The notes: generated by a model not told the origin, from the sequence alone. 64,000 nucleotides of DNA from Polycladomyces subterraneus (GCF_030433435.1 NZ_JANRHH010000020.1:1-64000); one strand, 5' to 3'. Counted from the stretch's first letter, positions 52,346-61,343 are shown. Program-made: numbers and translations.

Positions 52346-54190
52346 ATGAAACCGAAAAATCTGCTGGACATGGTGCGGCGAACGGTGAACAGCTACCCGG
52401 ACAAACCTGCTTTGATGTACAAATCCAACGGTGTATACAGAGGAATCACCTACCGACAACTGTGGGAACAGGTACGGGATACGGCCGCGGGGCTGGTCCG
52501 TTTCGGATTGCGTAGCGGAGACAAAGTGGCCCTCATCTCCGAGAATCATCCCTTTTGGCCTGTGACGGATCTGGCCGTAGCCAGCTTGGGAGGGGTAAGC
52601 GTGCCGGTGTATCCGACGCTGCCCCCCGATCAAGTGGCTTTTATCCTGAAGAACGCGGATTGCCGGATGGCCGTGGTGGAGGACGAACATCAGCTGGAAA
52701 AAGTCCGGGAAGGCGGAGTGGAACTGACGAATATTGTGGTGATGAAACCGGGTCCGAGCTTCACCGGGGAGAAAGGTATTCTCTCATTTGATGCCTTACT
52801 GAAGGAAGGCGCCGCACATCCTCTGGAGAATTGGGAAGAAGAGTGGAAGAAGATCGACCGCGACCATCTGGTAACAATTATCCACACCTCCGGTACGACC
52901 GGCCGACCCAAAGGTGTAATGCTCACTCACGGCAATTTTTTGGCCAACATGGAGGGGATTCATTTCTGGTGCCTCGAAGTGCTTCCGGATGACGTTTTCC
53001 TCTCCTATTTGCCCTTGTCTCACGTCTTTGAGCGGTTAGCGGGACAATTCGTTCCTCTTTCCGTGGGTGCGACGATCGCTTATGCGGAAAGCACCGACAC
53101 CATTCAAGAGAACTTGCTGGAAGTCAAACCCACAGTGATGACAAGTGTGCCCCGTTTGTTTGAAAAGGTGTATGCCCGAGTACAAGAACAGGTCGATGCA
53201 GGGACGCCTTTGCGACGCAAGATTTTCGATTGGGCAGTCCGGGTGGGGATGGAGCGGTATGAATACTATCTGCGCACTCCGATCGACGAGCTCCTGTTGG
53301 GGGGCGGCTTGCCTCCCAAATTGAAACTGCGTTGGAAGATTGCCGACCGTCTCGTCTACCGCAAGGTGAAAGAGCGTCTCGGCGGTCGGATCAGGGGGAT
53401 GGTCTCAGGAGGAGCGCCGCTGAACCCGGAGATCGCCCAATTCTTCTGGGCGATCAACCTACCGGTATTGGAAGGGTATGGTATGACGGAGACAGCTCCG
53501 GTGATCGCGACCAATCCGATGGTTCGAACGAAGATTGGTACGGTAGGAAAACCGCTGCCCAACGTGGAGATACGCATCGCTGACGATGGGGAAGTGCTGG
53601 TCAGGGGGCCCAACGTGATGCAGGGATACTATAAAAACCCGGAAGCCACCAAGGAACAGATTCGGGACGGATGGTTGCACACGGGGGATCTGGGAGAACT
53701 GGACGAGGATGGGTACCTGAAAATCATCGATCGCAAGAAAAACCTGATCATCCTGTCCACCGGAAAAAACCTCGCTCCTCAACCCATCGAAAACGCTATC
53801 AACAATAGTCCCTACATCGCCCAGTCCGTCCTAATCGGCCACGGACGCAAATACGTAATCGCCTTGGTGGTGCCCGATTTTGAGAATTTGGAGCCCTGGG
53901 CCCAGAAACAAGGATGGTCCACTGAACCTCGGGAGTCGTTGGTTCGCCGTACCGAGGTGCAACAATTGCTGCAAAGAGAGGTGCAACGGCTGACTGCCGG
54001 TTTTGCCGCCTACGAGCAGCCGAAAAAGGTACTCGTGGCTGAAAAGGAATGGACGATCGAAGGCGGTGAACTCACCCCGACTCTGAAGGTGCGGGTGAAG
54101 GAAATCGAGAAGCGCTACCGGGAACTCATCGAGCGAGCTTACGCTGAAGAAACGCCGTCGAAAACCGAAAGGCCCAAGGTAGGCGTTTGA
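52346..54190 (+). CDS. Long-chain fatty acid-CoA ligase (AMP-forming)
   Basis: Acyl-activating enzyme of 614 residues that converts fatty acids to acyl-CoA via an acyl-adenylate. The P-loop-like TSGTTGRPKGVMLTHGN, the EGYGMTETAPV motif, HTGDLGELDEDGYLKIIDRKKNLI and a C-terminal Lys region are present. The length fits the ACSBG/FACL long-chain type rather than the ~510-residue FadD. ATG 52346 has GGGAGG nine bases upstream; ATG 52340 is possible. Confidence 0.93.
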   Translation: MKPKNLLDMVRRTVNSYPDKPALMYKSNGVYRGITYRQLWEQVRDTAAGLVRFGLRSGDKVALISENHPFWPVTDLAVASLGGVSVPVYPTLPPDQVAFILKNADCRMAVVEDEHQLEKVREGGVELTNIVVMKPGPSFTGEKGILSFDALLKEGAAHPLENWEEEWKKIDRDHLVTIIHTSGTTGRPKGVMLTHGNFLANMEGIHFWCLEVLPDDVFLSYLPLSHVFERLAGQFVPLSVGATIAYAESTDTIQENLLEVKPTVMTSVPRLFEKVYARVQEQVDAGTPLRRKIFDWAVRVGMERYEYYLRTPIDELLLGGGLPPKLKLRWKIADRLVYRKVKERLGGRIRGMVSGGAPLNPEIAQFFWAINLPVLEGYGMTETAPVIATNPMVRTKIGTVGKPLPNVEIRIADDGEVLVRGPNVMQGYYKNPEATKEQIRDGWLHTGDLGELDEDGYLKIIDRKKNLIILSTGKNLAPQPIENAINNSPYIAQSVLIGHGRKYVIALVVPDFENLEPWAQKQGWSTEPRESLVRRTEVQQLLQREVQRLTAGFAAYEQPKKVLVAEKEWTIEGGELTPTLKVRVKEIEKRYRELIERAYAEETPSKTERPKVGV

Positions 54191-54209
54191 ATGATTGACC
54201 ATTCATTCA
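54188..54209 (+). promoter_or_regulatory. FadR-box-like inverted repeat between the ligase and SDR genes
   Basis: TGAATGA (54188-54194) and TCATTCA (54203-54209) are exact inverted repeats separated by 8 bases. The B. subtilis FadR box has the same arms with a 4-base centre. The first arm includes the stop codon of the ligase gene. Confidence 0.5.
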
Positions 54210-54231
54210 GCAGGTGGAAGGGGGAAGATGG

Positions 54232-55062
54232 ATGACGTATTCTTTGGAGGGGAAAGTGGCGTTGGTTACGGGTGCCTCCCGGGGACTGGGTCGTGCGGAT
54301 GCGCTCGCCCTGGCCCGTGCAGGCGCCGACGTGGTAATTACGGATATCCTTCTGGAAAGCGAAAATAACGAAGAAGTCGCCGAAAAATACGGGCCGATCA
54401 GCCAGGTGATGCAATCCACCGGGGTAGTGTATGCCGAAAAAACCGCCGAAGAGATCCGCAAAATGGGTCGGCGTTCCATGGCCATTCGCATGGATGTGAC
54501 CAACCGGGAGCAAGTAGCGGAAGTGTTTCGTCTCGTAAAAGAGGAGATGGGAGGGATCCACATCCTCGTCAATAACGCAGGGACGCTGGATCACGTCTCC
54601 CAGATCGAAGACCAGAATGATGCCTTCTGGGAAAGGGACCTGAAGGTGAATCTAACCGGTGCCTACAACACCACTAAGGCTGTCTGGCCGATCATGAAGG
54701 AGCAAAAGTGGGGGCGCATCATCAACATGGCTTCCGTGGCCGGCACACTGGGTGGTTTTGGCCAGGCGAGCTACTCCGCTACCAAGGCAGGCATTTTGGG
54801 TTTCACCAAGAGCATGGCCTTGGAAGGGGCGCGGTATAACATCACGGTGAATGCCATCGTTCCAGGGATTATCAACACCGAAGCCTTTCAGATGATCAAT
54901 CCCAAGATGAAGGAGCGAATGATCCAGCGCACCGCTTTCAAACGGCCGGGGGAACCGGAGGATATTGCGAATGCCATTTGTTTCCTGGCCTCGGATCACG
55001 CTCGCTACATCACTGGGATCGAACTGAACGTCTCCGGCGGAATCGAACTGTTCACTTTTTAG
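54232..55062 (+). CDS. SDR-family oxidoreductase (probable 3-hydroxyacyl-CoA dehydrogenase)
   Basis: Short-chain dehydrogenase of 276 residues with TGASRGLGRADAL, NNAG, the Ser in NMASVAGTLGGFGQ, and YSATK. Members of this FabG-like branch reduce 3-oxoacyl groups or act in reverse on 3-hydroxyacyl-CoA. No FadB/HBD-type dehydrogenase is in the operon, so this SDR is the best candidate for the third beta-oxidation step. The ATG at 54232 follows GGAAGGGGG. Confidence 0.88.
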   Translation: MTYSLEGKVALVTGASRGLGRADALALARAGADVVITDILLESENNEEVAEKYGPISQVMQSTGVVYAEKTAEEIRKMGRRSMAIRMDVTNREQVAEVFRLVKEEMGGIHILVNNAGTLDHVSQIEDQNDAFWERDLKVNLTGAYNTTKAVWPIMKEQKWGRIINMASVAGTLGGFGQASYSATKAGILGFTKSMALEGARYNITVNAIVPGIINTEAFQMINPKMKERMIQRTAFKRPGEPEDIANAICFLASDHARYITGIELNVSGGIELFTF

Positions 55063-55073
55063 GAGGGATCGGG

Positions 55074-56228
55074 ATGAAGCAGGACAAGGACGCCGTGATC
55101 CTGGATGCCGTCCGGACGCCGATGGGACGAAAAAAGGGAATGCTGAGCCGGACACGGCCTGATGAGATGGCGGCGCACGTATTGTCCGGCATCGTCGAAC
55201 GAAACGGAATCGACCCGGGGGCGGTGGAGGATGTCAAAATGGGCTGTGTCACCCAGATTGGCGAACAGGGTTACAACATCGGCCGCCTCGCCGCTCTGAT
55301 CGCCGGGTTTCCGGTGGAGGTGTGTGGCGTCAGTTCCAATCGGATGTGCGGTTCCAGTCTGGAGACATTGAATCAGGCCGCACACGAAGTAATGGCGGGG
55401 ATGGGGGACCTGTTCATCGCTGCCGGGGTGGAAAGCATGAGCCGTGTTCCCATGGGGAGCGACGGAGGCAACTTCAGCGAAAAACTGACTGACCGGTATA
55501 TGATCATTCCTCAGGGGTTTTCCGCAGAGATGATCGCCTCCCGTTGGGCTTTGTCCCGGGAGGAACTGGATGCGTTTTCCTATGAAAGTCACCAAAAAGC
55601 ACTAAAGGCCAGACGGGAAGGGCGGTTTGACAACGAAATCCTGCCCATCGAGGTGGAGGATGAGAACGGAAACTTGCGACTGATGGAGATGGACGAGACT
55701 CCCCGGGAGGATACTGATCTGCAAAAGATGGCCACCTTGCAACCTTCATTTCAGACTGACGGTGTTGTCACCCCGGGTAACTCCAGCCAGATCTCTGACG
55801 GCGCAGCCGCGGTTCTCATCGCCTCCCGCAAAAAGGCGAAGGAGCTGGGCATCCGCCCCCGTGCCCGTATTGTAGCCACCGCCACTGCGGGCGTGGACCC
55901 GACGATCATGCTGACCGGTGTGATCCCAGCGACGGAGAAAGTGTTGAAAAAAGCGGGATTGCGGTTGGAGGACATCGATCTCTTCGAAGTGAATGAAGCT
56001 TTCGCCTCTGTGGTGCTGGCCTGGCAACGCGAAACCGGTGCCCCTTGGGAAAAAGTTAATGTCAACGGCGGGGCAATCGCCCTGGGCCACCCCCTGGGGG
56101 CCAGCGGAGCCCGGATCACGGCCACGTTGGTCAATGAAATGGAGCGACGGAAATCCCGTTTCGGCCTGATTACCATGTGCATCGGCTTTGGGATGGCCAT
56201 CGCCACCATCCTGGAGCGGGAGGAGTGA
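55074..56228 (+). CDS. Acetyl-CoA acyltransferase (thiolase)
   Basis: Thiolase of 384 residues that cleaves 3-ketoacyl-CoA with CoA in the last step of beta-oxidation. The acylated nucleophile is Cys92 in SNRMCGSSL, and the acid/base residues are His339 in GHPLGASGAR and Cys369 in TMCIGFGMA; NEAFA is also conserved. ATG 55074 follows AGGAGGGATC. The end is 5 bases before the enoyl-CoA hydratase start. Confidence 0.93.
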   Translation: MKQDKDAVILDAVRTPMGRKKGMLSRTRPDEMAAHVLSGIVERNGIDPGAVEDVKMGCVTQIGEQGYNIGRLAALIAGFPVEVCGVSSNRMCGSSLETLNQAAHEVMAGMGDLFIAAGVESMSRVPMGSDGGNFSEKLTDRYMIIPQGFSAEMIASRWALSREELDAFSYESHQKALKARREGRFDNEILPIEVEDENGNLRLMEMDETPREDTDLQKMATLQPSFQTDGVVTPGNSSQISDGAAAVLIASRKKAKELGIRPRARIVATATAGVDPTIMLTGVIPATEKVLKKAGLRLEDIDLFEVNEAFASVVLAWQRETGAPWEKVNVNGGAIALGHPLGASGARITATLVNEMERRKSRFGLITMCIGFGMAIATILEREE

Positions 56229-56233
56229 GGGGC

Positions 56234-57010
56234 ATGTGGAAACATTTTCTGGTAGAAACCAGAGATTTCGTCACCACGGTCACCATCAACCGCCCTCCCT
56301 ATAACACCCTGAGTGTGGGCACGTTGGAGGAGTTGGGCCGGATTCTGGATGACCTTGAAGAGGATGAGGCGACACGGGTCATTCTCCTTACGGGGAGCGG
56401 AGATCGCGCATTTTCTGCCGGAGCAGACATGACGGAGTTCGGCCAGGCGGAAGGTGGTCCCGAGGCAGTCATCCGCAAAGTACACAATCTGTTCCTTCGC
56501 ATCGAACACTTTCCGAAACCGATTATCGCTGTCCTCAACGGGTACGCGCTGGGCGGGGGATGCGAGCTGCAAATGGCCTGCCATCTGGCAGTAGCCTCGG
56601 ATCAGGCCAAGCTGGGGCTCCCGGAAGTCAAACGGGGGATTCTACCCGGATACGGCGGGACCCAGCGCATGGCACGTCTGATAGGAAAAAGACGCGCTCT
56701 CTATTACATGCTGCGGGGGGAGCATATTTCTGCCGAAGAGGCGAAAGCCTGCGGTCTGATCAATGAGATTTTCCCTCACGATCATCTCCGTGAAAAAGCT
56801 TTTGAGCTGGCCGCCTCCATGGCGCGGGGTTCCGCACCGTTGGCAATGCGAGGGATTATTCGGGCTGTGGGACGGGGATTGGAACAATCCCTGGAGGAAG
56901 GACTAGCCTTGGAGATAGAAGAGATGTTGAAGGTGGTCGTCTCCGAAGATGCCGCGGAAGGCATTCAGGCATTCTTCACAAAACGGGAACCAGTGTTCAG
57001 GGGAAGGTAG
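56234..57010 (+). CDS. Enoyl-CoA hydratase (crotonase family)
   Basis: Hydratase of 258 residues carrying out the second step of beta-oxidation. Crotonase signatures are FSAGADMTEFG, GYALGGGCELQMACHL and LGLPEVKRGILPGYGGTQR, with both Glu positions of active hydratases (GGCEL and LPEVK) kept. The ATG at 56234 follows GGAGTGAGGGG. It is the last gene of the operon; no hairpin terminator was seen before the recombinase relic on the opposite strand. Confidence 0.93.
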   Translation: MWKHFLVETRDFVTTVTINRPPYNTLSVGTLEELGRILDDLEEDEATRVILLTGSGDRAFSAGADMTEFGQAEGGPEAVIRKVHNLFLRIEHFPKPIIAVLNGYALGGGCELQMACHLAVASDQAKLGLPEVKRGILPGYGGTQRMARLIGKRRALYYMLRGEHISAEEAKACGLINEIFPHDHLREKAFELAASMARGSAPLAMRGIIRAVGRGLEQSLEEGLALEIEEMLKVVVSEDAAEGIQAFFTKREPVFRGR

Positions 57011-57023
57011 TCCTTCCATAACG

Positions 57024-57436
57024 TTACGAAATTACAACGTTTCCTCTTGCTAGCTCAAAATCCTTAATGATTACTGGTTTATATGATCCGCCAGGCTCTT
57101 TATCGACGACGAGTCGAGAAAAGATGCCGCGGATCATTTCTTTTCGTTCCTGTCGTGAAGCATGTTTCCATACATATCGAAGATTCTTTAATGCCTCTAT
57201 TAACTCATCACGCGATATCCGGAGTGGTGCTGCCAGTTTGCAGGATCGATTCTAATTCCGCTTTTAGCAGTGCCTCTCGCTCCCTGTCTTCTTGGGTTCT
57301 TTCCCTTAATTCCTCCAAAGTGATGACATCATTTGCAAACGCCTCTTGCCATTTCCTGCGCCGTTTTTTTATCCGTTCAATTTCCGCTTGAATTTCCTTA
57401 ATCCTCTCACTCGGGGGATCGGGCTGGTGCCACGAG
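57024..57436 (-). pseudogene. Large serine recombinase, C-terminal fragment with frameshift
   Basis: On the minus strand, PPSERIKEIQAEIERIKKRR, then KWQEAFANDVITLEELRERT and the following EALLKAELESILQTG are the coiled-coil and end region of phage/ICE-type serine integrases. After this the frame breaks near 57220 and continues in another frame as APLRISRDELIEALKNLRYVW to GNVVIS and a stop at 57024. The catalytic resolvase domain is absent. It marks one end of a collapsed integrated element. Confidence 0.78.
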
Positions 57437-58048
57437 AAGAAGAAAGCCCAACGATTATTTAAGTTTAGCCGTATCACTGAGGAGTTTCAGCGGCTGGACT
57501 TCGACAACTTCACCCTTGAAGGCCGTCCTTCACTTATACATCAGGCGTATGCATACGCTAAAGCATATGTGGAGGACTTCGAGGAGATCAAAGAGACACG
57601 AAAAAACAGTATCGCTTTTCTAGGCATACCAGGTTGCGGTAAAACTCACCTGCTGATGGCTATCTCCAACAATCTGATGAGAAAGGGAGTCGGCGTTCTC
57701 TACTTCCCATGGGTGGAAGGCTTCAACGAACTGAAAGACAACCTTGGGGATCTTGATGAACGGGTTCGACAAATGCAGCGTGTTCCGGTTCTGTTCATTG
57801 ATGACCTTTTCAAAGGCCGGAAGAAACCGACGGACTTTCAGCTTGAACAGCTTTTCGCCATTATCAACTACCGTTACTTTAATCACTTACCTATCCTTGT
57901 TTCCTCCGAGCGGGACTTTGACCAAATCTGTGACATCAATGAGGGCATCGGATCACGGATTTACGAGATGTGCAAGCATTACACGGTGGTCCTTCGTGGT
58001 GAACCCAATCTGAATTACCGGTTTGAGGATGAGGACTGGAGCGGATGA
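57431..58048 (+). pseudogene. DnaC-like phage helicase loader, 5'-truncated
   Basis: AAA+ ATPase of the DnaC/IstB group. The open frame begins inside the protein (KKKAQRLFKFS, then RITEEFQRLDFDNFTLEGRP) and continues intact through Walker A GIPGCGKTH and Walker B VLFIDDLFK to RFEDEDWSG. About 80-100 N-terminal residues with the usual zinc-binding region are missing, replaced by the recombinase fragment on the other strand. A GTG at 57569 could start a 159-residue protein keeping the ATPase core. Loaders of this type place the replicative helicase at phage or ICE origins. Confidence 0.75.
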
Positions 58049-58326
58049 AGCATGGGACGACCAGCTGCCGTAACACCATTGGCAGTCAAGGGCGGAATAT
58101 ATATATCGCCTTGGAGGATCTTGATGTTATTTGGGATGAGGACGATATTCCAGGCATTGTAAGGCTTTGGAATGAAGGTTTTTCGTTAATGGATATTGCC
58201 AATGCATGCGAGAGAGAATCGGCTGAGGTTTTTCTACTGCTTATGGATTTAGACATAAAAGGGAACCGAGACCAGGCGGTATTTTCGGCACAAAGCGGAG
58301 CGTATGGAAGGAGGAAAGGTGAATGA
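58045..58326 (+). CDS. Hypothetical phage-type protein
   Basis: Protein of 93 residues, acidic in the middle (LEDLDVIWDEDDIPGIVRLWNEGFSLMDIANACERES), which hints at a helix-turn-helix-like region. No family was recognised. The ATG overlaps the stop of the DnaC-like gene (ATGA) and its own stop overlaps the RusA start, as in a compact phage replication operon. Confidence 0.55.
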   Translation: MKHGTTSCRNTIGSQGRNIYIALEDLDVIWDEDDIPGIVRLWNEGFSLMDIANACERESAEVFLLLMDLDIKGNRDQAVFSAQSGAYGRRKGE

Positions 58327-58651
58327 TCCAATTCGTAGTTCCGGGCCGGTGTGTTCCGGCCCCACGGATGACATATCGCGGGAAGCGATCACCCCAGGTA
58401 CGGTTCCTCGGTATGATGGCCCGGTGGCCGTGAAGATGGTTATTTACTTGTGGAAACACGGGAAGGAAGGCGACATCGACAACATGCAAAAGACGATCCT
58501 GGACGCGCTGAACGGCATCGCATGGACCGATGATCGGCAAGTGATGGAGGTATTCGCCCGGAAGCATTACGTAAACTCACCGAATGATGAGTGTGTGTTG
58601 GTATCAGTCACCAATTACACACCCGAAAAAGAGGTGGTCGACAGTGCTTAA
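58323..58651 (+). pseudogene. RusA-family Holliday junction endonuclease, disrupted
   Basis: The N-terminal part (MIQFVVPGRCVPAPRMTYRG) is in the frame of the ATG at 58323 and runs to a stop after MMARWP. The C-terminal part (RYDGPVAVKMVIYLWKHGKEGDIDNMQKTILDALNG ... TDDRQV) is in another frame. The DIDN-KTILDAL segment with conserved Asp residues is the RusA active-site region. About 30 central residues appear deleted as well as the frame being shifted. It is inactive as it stands. Confidence 0.75.
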
Positions 58652-59777
58652 CATTCTTTCCCTCCTGCTTTTCTTTGGCGGGGTGTTCAAGTGGATCAAC
58701 AATGACGGCGAAACGGCATGTTTCTGATGGGTTTTGCATATGCGTTTGCGCTTGCGGATTAAGGCAGCGGTAGAGGGATGGTATTTAAGGCATCATCGAC
58801 GAAACAAAAAAGGACTGGAAACAGTCCAGGTCCAGATCCCCATAAGCTGATAGCAGAACGTACAATCATTTTACAGAGCTTAGTTATCGGAATCAAGTCA
58901 GGGAACCAAGTAAGTTATTAAGTCATTAAGTCGTTGAGAATTGACAAGCAAGGGCGGATGATCATCGTGGAGTTTTGGGAAGTAGCGAGGGACGAAGAGG
59001 GTGGGAGGCAGGTATGATGAAAAAAACCTACCGGGGATGGTAGGAAAGGGATCGTCATGAGATATAAACAGGATATGTGCCCGGTTAAATGTTGTTGATT
59101 AAAATGGGCTCAAAAATTTACCCCCGCCCATCGGGCAGGGGTGGGGTCTGCCTTTGCATCGAGGCCTTAACAATGTACTTTTAGCCTCATTAATGTCTTA
59201 CCCAAATTAATGAAAAAAATTCATTAGCCACAGGCGAAAAGAACCGATCGTTTGATCGGCTTATGTGAAGCTCATAGGGAAGCACCGGGATTACTAACCC
59301 TGAGAATAATATATTCATCCTATGCTCTGATTAGTACAGAGCTGTGTATAAAATGTGAATAATTTGTGGATAAAGCCCACCTGAAGGTGAGCAAAAATGG
59401 GTGTTAGGCACGTGACAACATTATGTTGGTTTGGATCGAGGGGTGACAAAAATTGGGCTTAGTCTAATAGGTATAAAAATGACTGACGAGACCACACATT
59501 TGTGTAGCCTCGTCCTCAAGAAGGTGAAACCAGGGGCACTACCCAGGTAGGTGGGTAACCTAGGTGTGCATTATCATCATGAACGTTTTAGCTGATATTT
59601 AACCGCTTTTGGTAATCCGTTCGGCAAAGGTTGATATCGATAACGCCGGTCAGGGTATTTGTCAAGTGTTGTTTTTCCGTGGCCAACGACTGGTGTGACG
59701 TATGCTGATCGTCGCGGGAAGTATCAAGGGCAAACAGGGATAACATTGCCGAGGGGGTAAGTGTATGGCCTCACGCG
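58652..59777 (+). other. Phage-relic non-coding region with short ORFs, hairpins and DnaA boxes
   Basis: About 1.1 kb with no convincing gene. A short frame at 58740-58850 (MRLRLRIKAAVEGWYLRHH...) has no clear ribosome binding site. A frame near 58930-58990 reads RIDKQGRMIIVEF, resembling the end of the gene at 59778. Hairpins lie around 59119-59145 and 59485-59514. Three phased DnaA boxes lie at 59343-59373. The remainder shows no recognisable content. Confidence 0.45.
59343..59373 (-). promoter_or_regulatory. Array of three DnaA boxes at 11-bp pitch
   Basis: TGTGTATAA (59343), TGTGAATAA (59354) and TGTGGATAA (59365) are the complements of TTATACACA, TTATTCACA and TTATCCACA, all matching the DnaA-box consensus TTATNCACA. 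Their starts are exactly 11 bases apart, on one face of the helix. AT-rich sequence (59306-59319) lies nearby. This could be a replication origin element of the relic or a chromosomal DnaA-binding cluster. Confidence 0.7.
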
Positions 59778-59978
59778 GTGTTATCAGTGGCTAGGAAGGT
59801 GTGGAAAAACTCCGCATGGGTGCTGATTCCGTCCGGTCGTGTTAATGGCCGGGCGGTGCAAACTCTTCTCCAATCCTTGGCCACGCAAATCAAAGCACGA
59901 CACGCTGATAAACAAGTGAAATCGATGCGGATCGACAGTAAGACGCGAAAAATCATCGTGGAGTTTCGAGAGGGATGA
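59778..59978 (+). CDS. Small phage-type protein
   Basis: Protein of 66 residues from a GTG, basic, ending SMRIDSKTRKIIVEFREG. No family was recognised. The ending is echoed by a degenerate frame about 1 kb upstream. The ribosome binding site is weak, so the start is uncertain. It lies within the collapsed phage-like element. Confidence 0.4.
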   Translation: MLSVARKVWKNSAWVLIPSGRVNGRAVQTLLQSLATQIKARHADKQVKSMRIDSKTRKIIVEFREG

Positions 59979-59981
59979 TGA

Positions 59982-60122
59982 ATGAAATATAGGGTGAAAA
60001 ACCATTTTATTGATGGAACGCTAGGAAGAAGAATGATGGAGAAGGGACGTCGGATAAATGAGTATCGGGAACAAATGGCGAGATGTTCACCTAGACTTTT
60101 GAAACGTGCGGATAAGGAGTGA
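59982..60122 (+). CDS. Possible small phage protein (46 residues)
   Basis: Short basic frame MKYRVKNHFIDGTLGRRMME... to KRADKE after AGAGGGATGATGA. Position and size fit the small genes of phage regulatory regions, but nothing confirms expression. Confidence 0.3.
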   Translation: MKYRVKNHFIDGTLGRRMMEKGRRINEYREQMARCSPRLLKRADKE

Positions 60123-60152
60123 TGACCATGTCAGTGATGGGAGACGTCAGAG

Positions 60153-60284
60153 ATGAAAGTGCCGGTAATTAAAAACCATTGCAAGGGTTGTGTCTGGTTG
60201 TCGGTTAATGGTCTCTATATGTTCAATCGTTGCGTCAAAAGAAACGGGTGGACGCACGAACGCACCAAAATAAAGCCCGTTTAA
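60153..60284 (+). CDS. Small cysteine-containing phage protein
   Basis: Frame of 43 residues: MKVPVIKNHCKGCVWLSVNG, then MFNRCVKRNGW. The CxxC plus a third Cys and a His suggest a small metal-binding knuckle, as in several Bacillus phage mini-proteins that precede ArpU-type regulators. The ribosome binding site is poor. Function is unknown. Confidence 0.4.
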   Translation: MKVPVIKNHCKGCVWLSVNGLYMFNRCVKRNGWTHERTKIKPV

Positions 60285-60308
60285 ATCAAGTAAAGGGGAG
60301 CGTGGGAG

Positions 60309-60757
60309 ATGGGAGCGGCACCGAAAAACGCGCCTGTAGTTAAATATAAAAAGCCGTCTTACCGGTGGCAGGTAGAGCGTTTGTTGCGGGAATACCCGGT
60401 CCTGAAAGTGGCAATTGAAAACGAACGACAATTGGAGCGGGAGGGCCTTGGGAATCTGTTTCCCTCCTGCATTCCGGTATATAAGGAATCGGTGAGTGGT
60501 GGGCATAGCGAATACCAATCCACCACGGAACGATATGCCATCATCCGGCCACCAAGATGGTCAGACTCCAACAGATTGAGCGGGCATTGTGGGTCTTGAA
60601 TCTGGATGAGCGGTATTTGATTGAAAAGCGGTACCTGGATCGAGCGTCCGCGGATGATATGATTGTTTGCGATGAGCTTGGGTGGAGTAAGCGAACCTAT
60701 TACCGGATCAAAAGACGGGCATTGGATAAACTGGCAATAGCATTAAATCTGATTTAA
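60309..60757 (+). pseudogene. ArpU-family phage transcriptional regulator, frameshifted
   Basis: The first part (MGAAPKNAPVVKYKKPSYRW to YQSTTERYAIIRPP) is in one frame and the second (MVRLQQIERALWVLNLDERYL to ALDKLAIALNLI) in another. They join near 60550, where a single-base change in CCACCAAGATGG restores one continuous protein of about 148 residues. The C-terminal part has a sigma-like HTH (CDELGWSKRTYYRIKRRAL) typical of ArpU regulators of late phage genes. It is probably inactive unless the base is a sequencing error. Confidence 0.7.
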
Positions 60758-60800
60758 GAGAACACGGTTGGATTTACCGATAGAATCCAGATAATCAAAA

Positions 60801-60826
60801 AGTGTATGAGATTAGTCTCATACACT
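60801..60826. repeat. Palindrome, left copy of the transposon target duplication
   Basis: AGTGTATGAGA-TTAG-TCTCATACACT in two 11-base arms. Preceded by AAAA, it looks like the terminator hairpin of the ArpU-like gene. An identical copy lies at 62848-62873. Confidence 0.85.
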
Positions 60827-60908
60827 GAGACTGCTGACAAAGGTAGCAGGTCAGCAGTCTTTTTTTGTCGAAATTTTTGTCGAAATTATATTAGCGAGGT
60901 GATCTTCA

Positions 60909-61343
60909 TTGGATGTCAAAATAAGATGTGCTAACGTTTCAGACGCTGGCTATATAGCAGCTTTGTCAGGCCAGTTGGATTACCCCACGAGTCAAGAAGC
61001 AGTTAGTATCTGGTTACAGCGGTTTTTGAATCATGAGGATCATGCTGTTTTTGTCGCGGAAGTTGGCCAGAATATTGTGGGTTGGGTACATGCGTATAAG
61101 ACTTATTATTTATATGGACCTGTATTTGCTGAAATTGGGGGGATTGTAGTAGACAGTAACCATAGAGGCACCTCAGTTGCACAACAATTAATGCAAAGTT
61201 GTGAAGAGTGGGCGAAGAATAACGGCTGTGCTTACGTTCGTGCACGTTCAGGTTCTACTCGCTTAAGAGCTCATGCATTCTATACAAAAATTGGTTATGA
61301 ACAGTCAAAAACCCAAAAGGTATTTACGAAGTACCTTATTTAA
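60909..61343 (+). CDS. GNAT-family N-acetyltransferase (transposon passenger)
   Basis: Acetyl-CoA-dependent transferase of 144 residues: IRCANVSDAGYIAAL start, HAVFVAEVGQNIVGWVH, EIGGIVVDSNHRGTSVAQQLM (the acetyl-CoA loop, here RGTSVA instead of the usual Q/RxxGxG/A) and HAFYTKIGYE. The start is TTG at 60909 after GAGGTG. It lies inside the transposon between the left inverted repeat and the transposase gene and is AT-rich. The substrate is unknown; resistance or detoxification roles are common for such genes, but this is not shown here. Confidence 0.82.
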   Translation: MDVKIRCANVSDAGYIAALSGQLDYPTSQEAVSIWLQRFLNHEDHAVFVAEVGQNIVGWVHAYKTYYLYGPVFAEIGGIVVDSNHRGTSVAQQLMQSCEEWAKNNGCAYVRARSGSTRLRAHAFYTKIGYEQSKTQKVFTKYLI

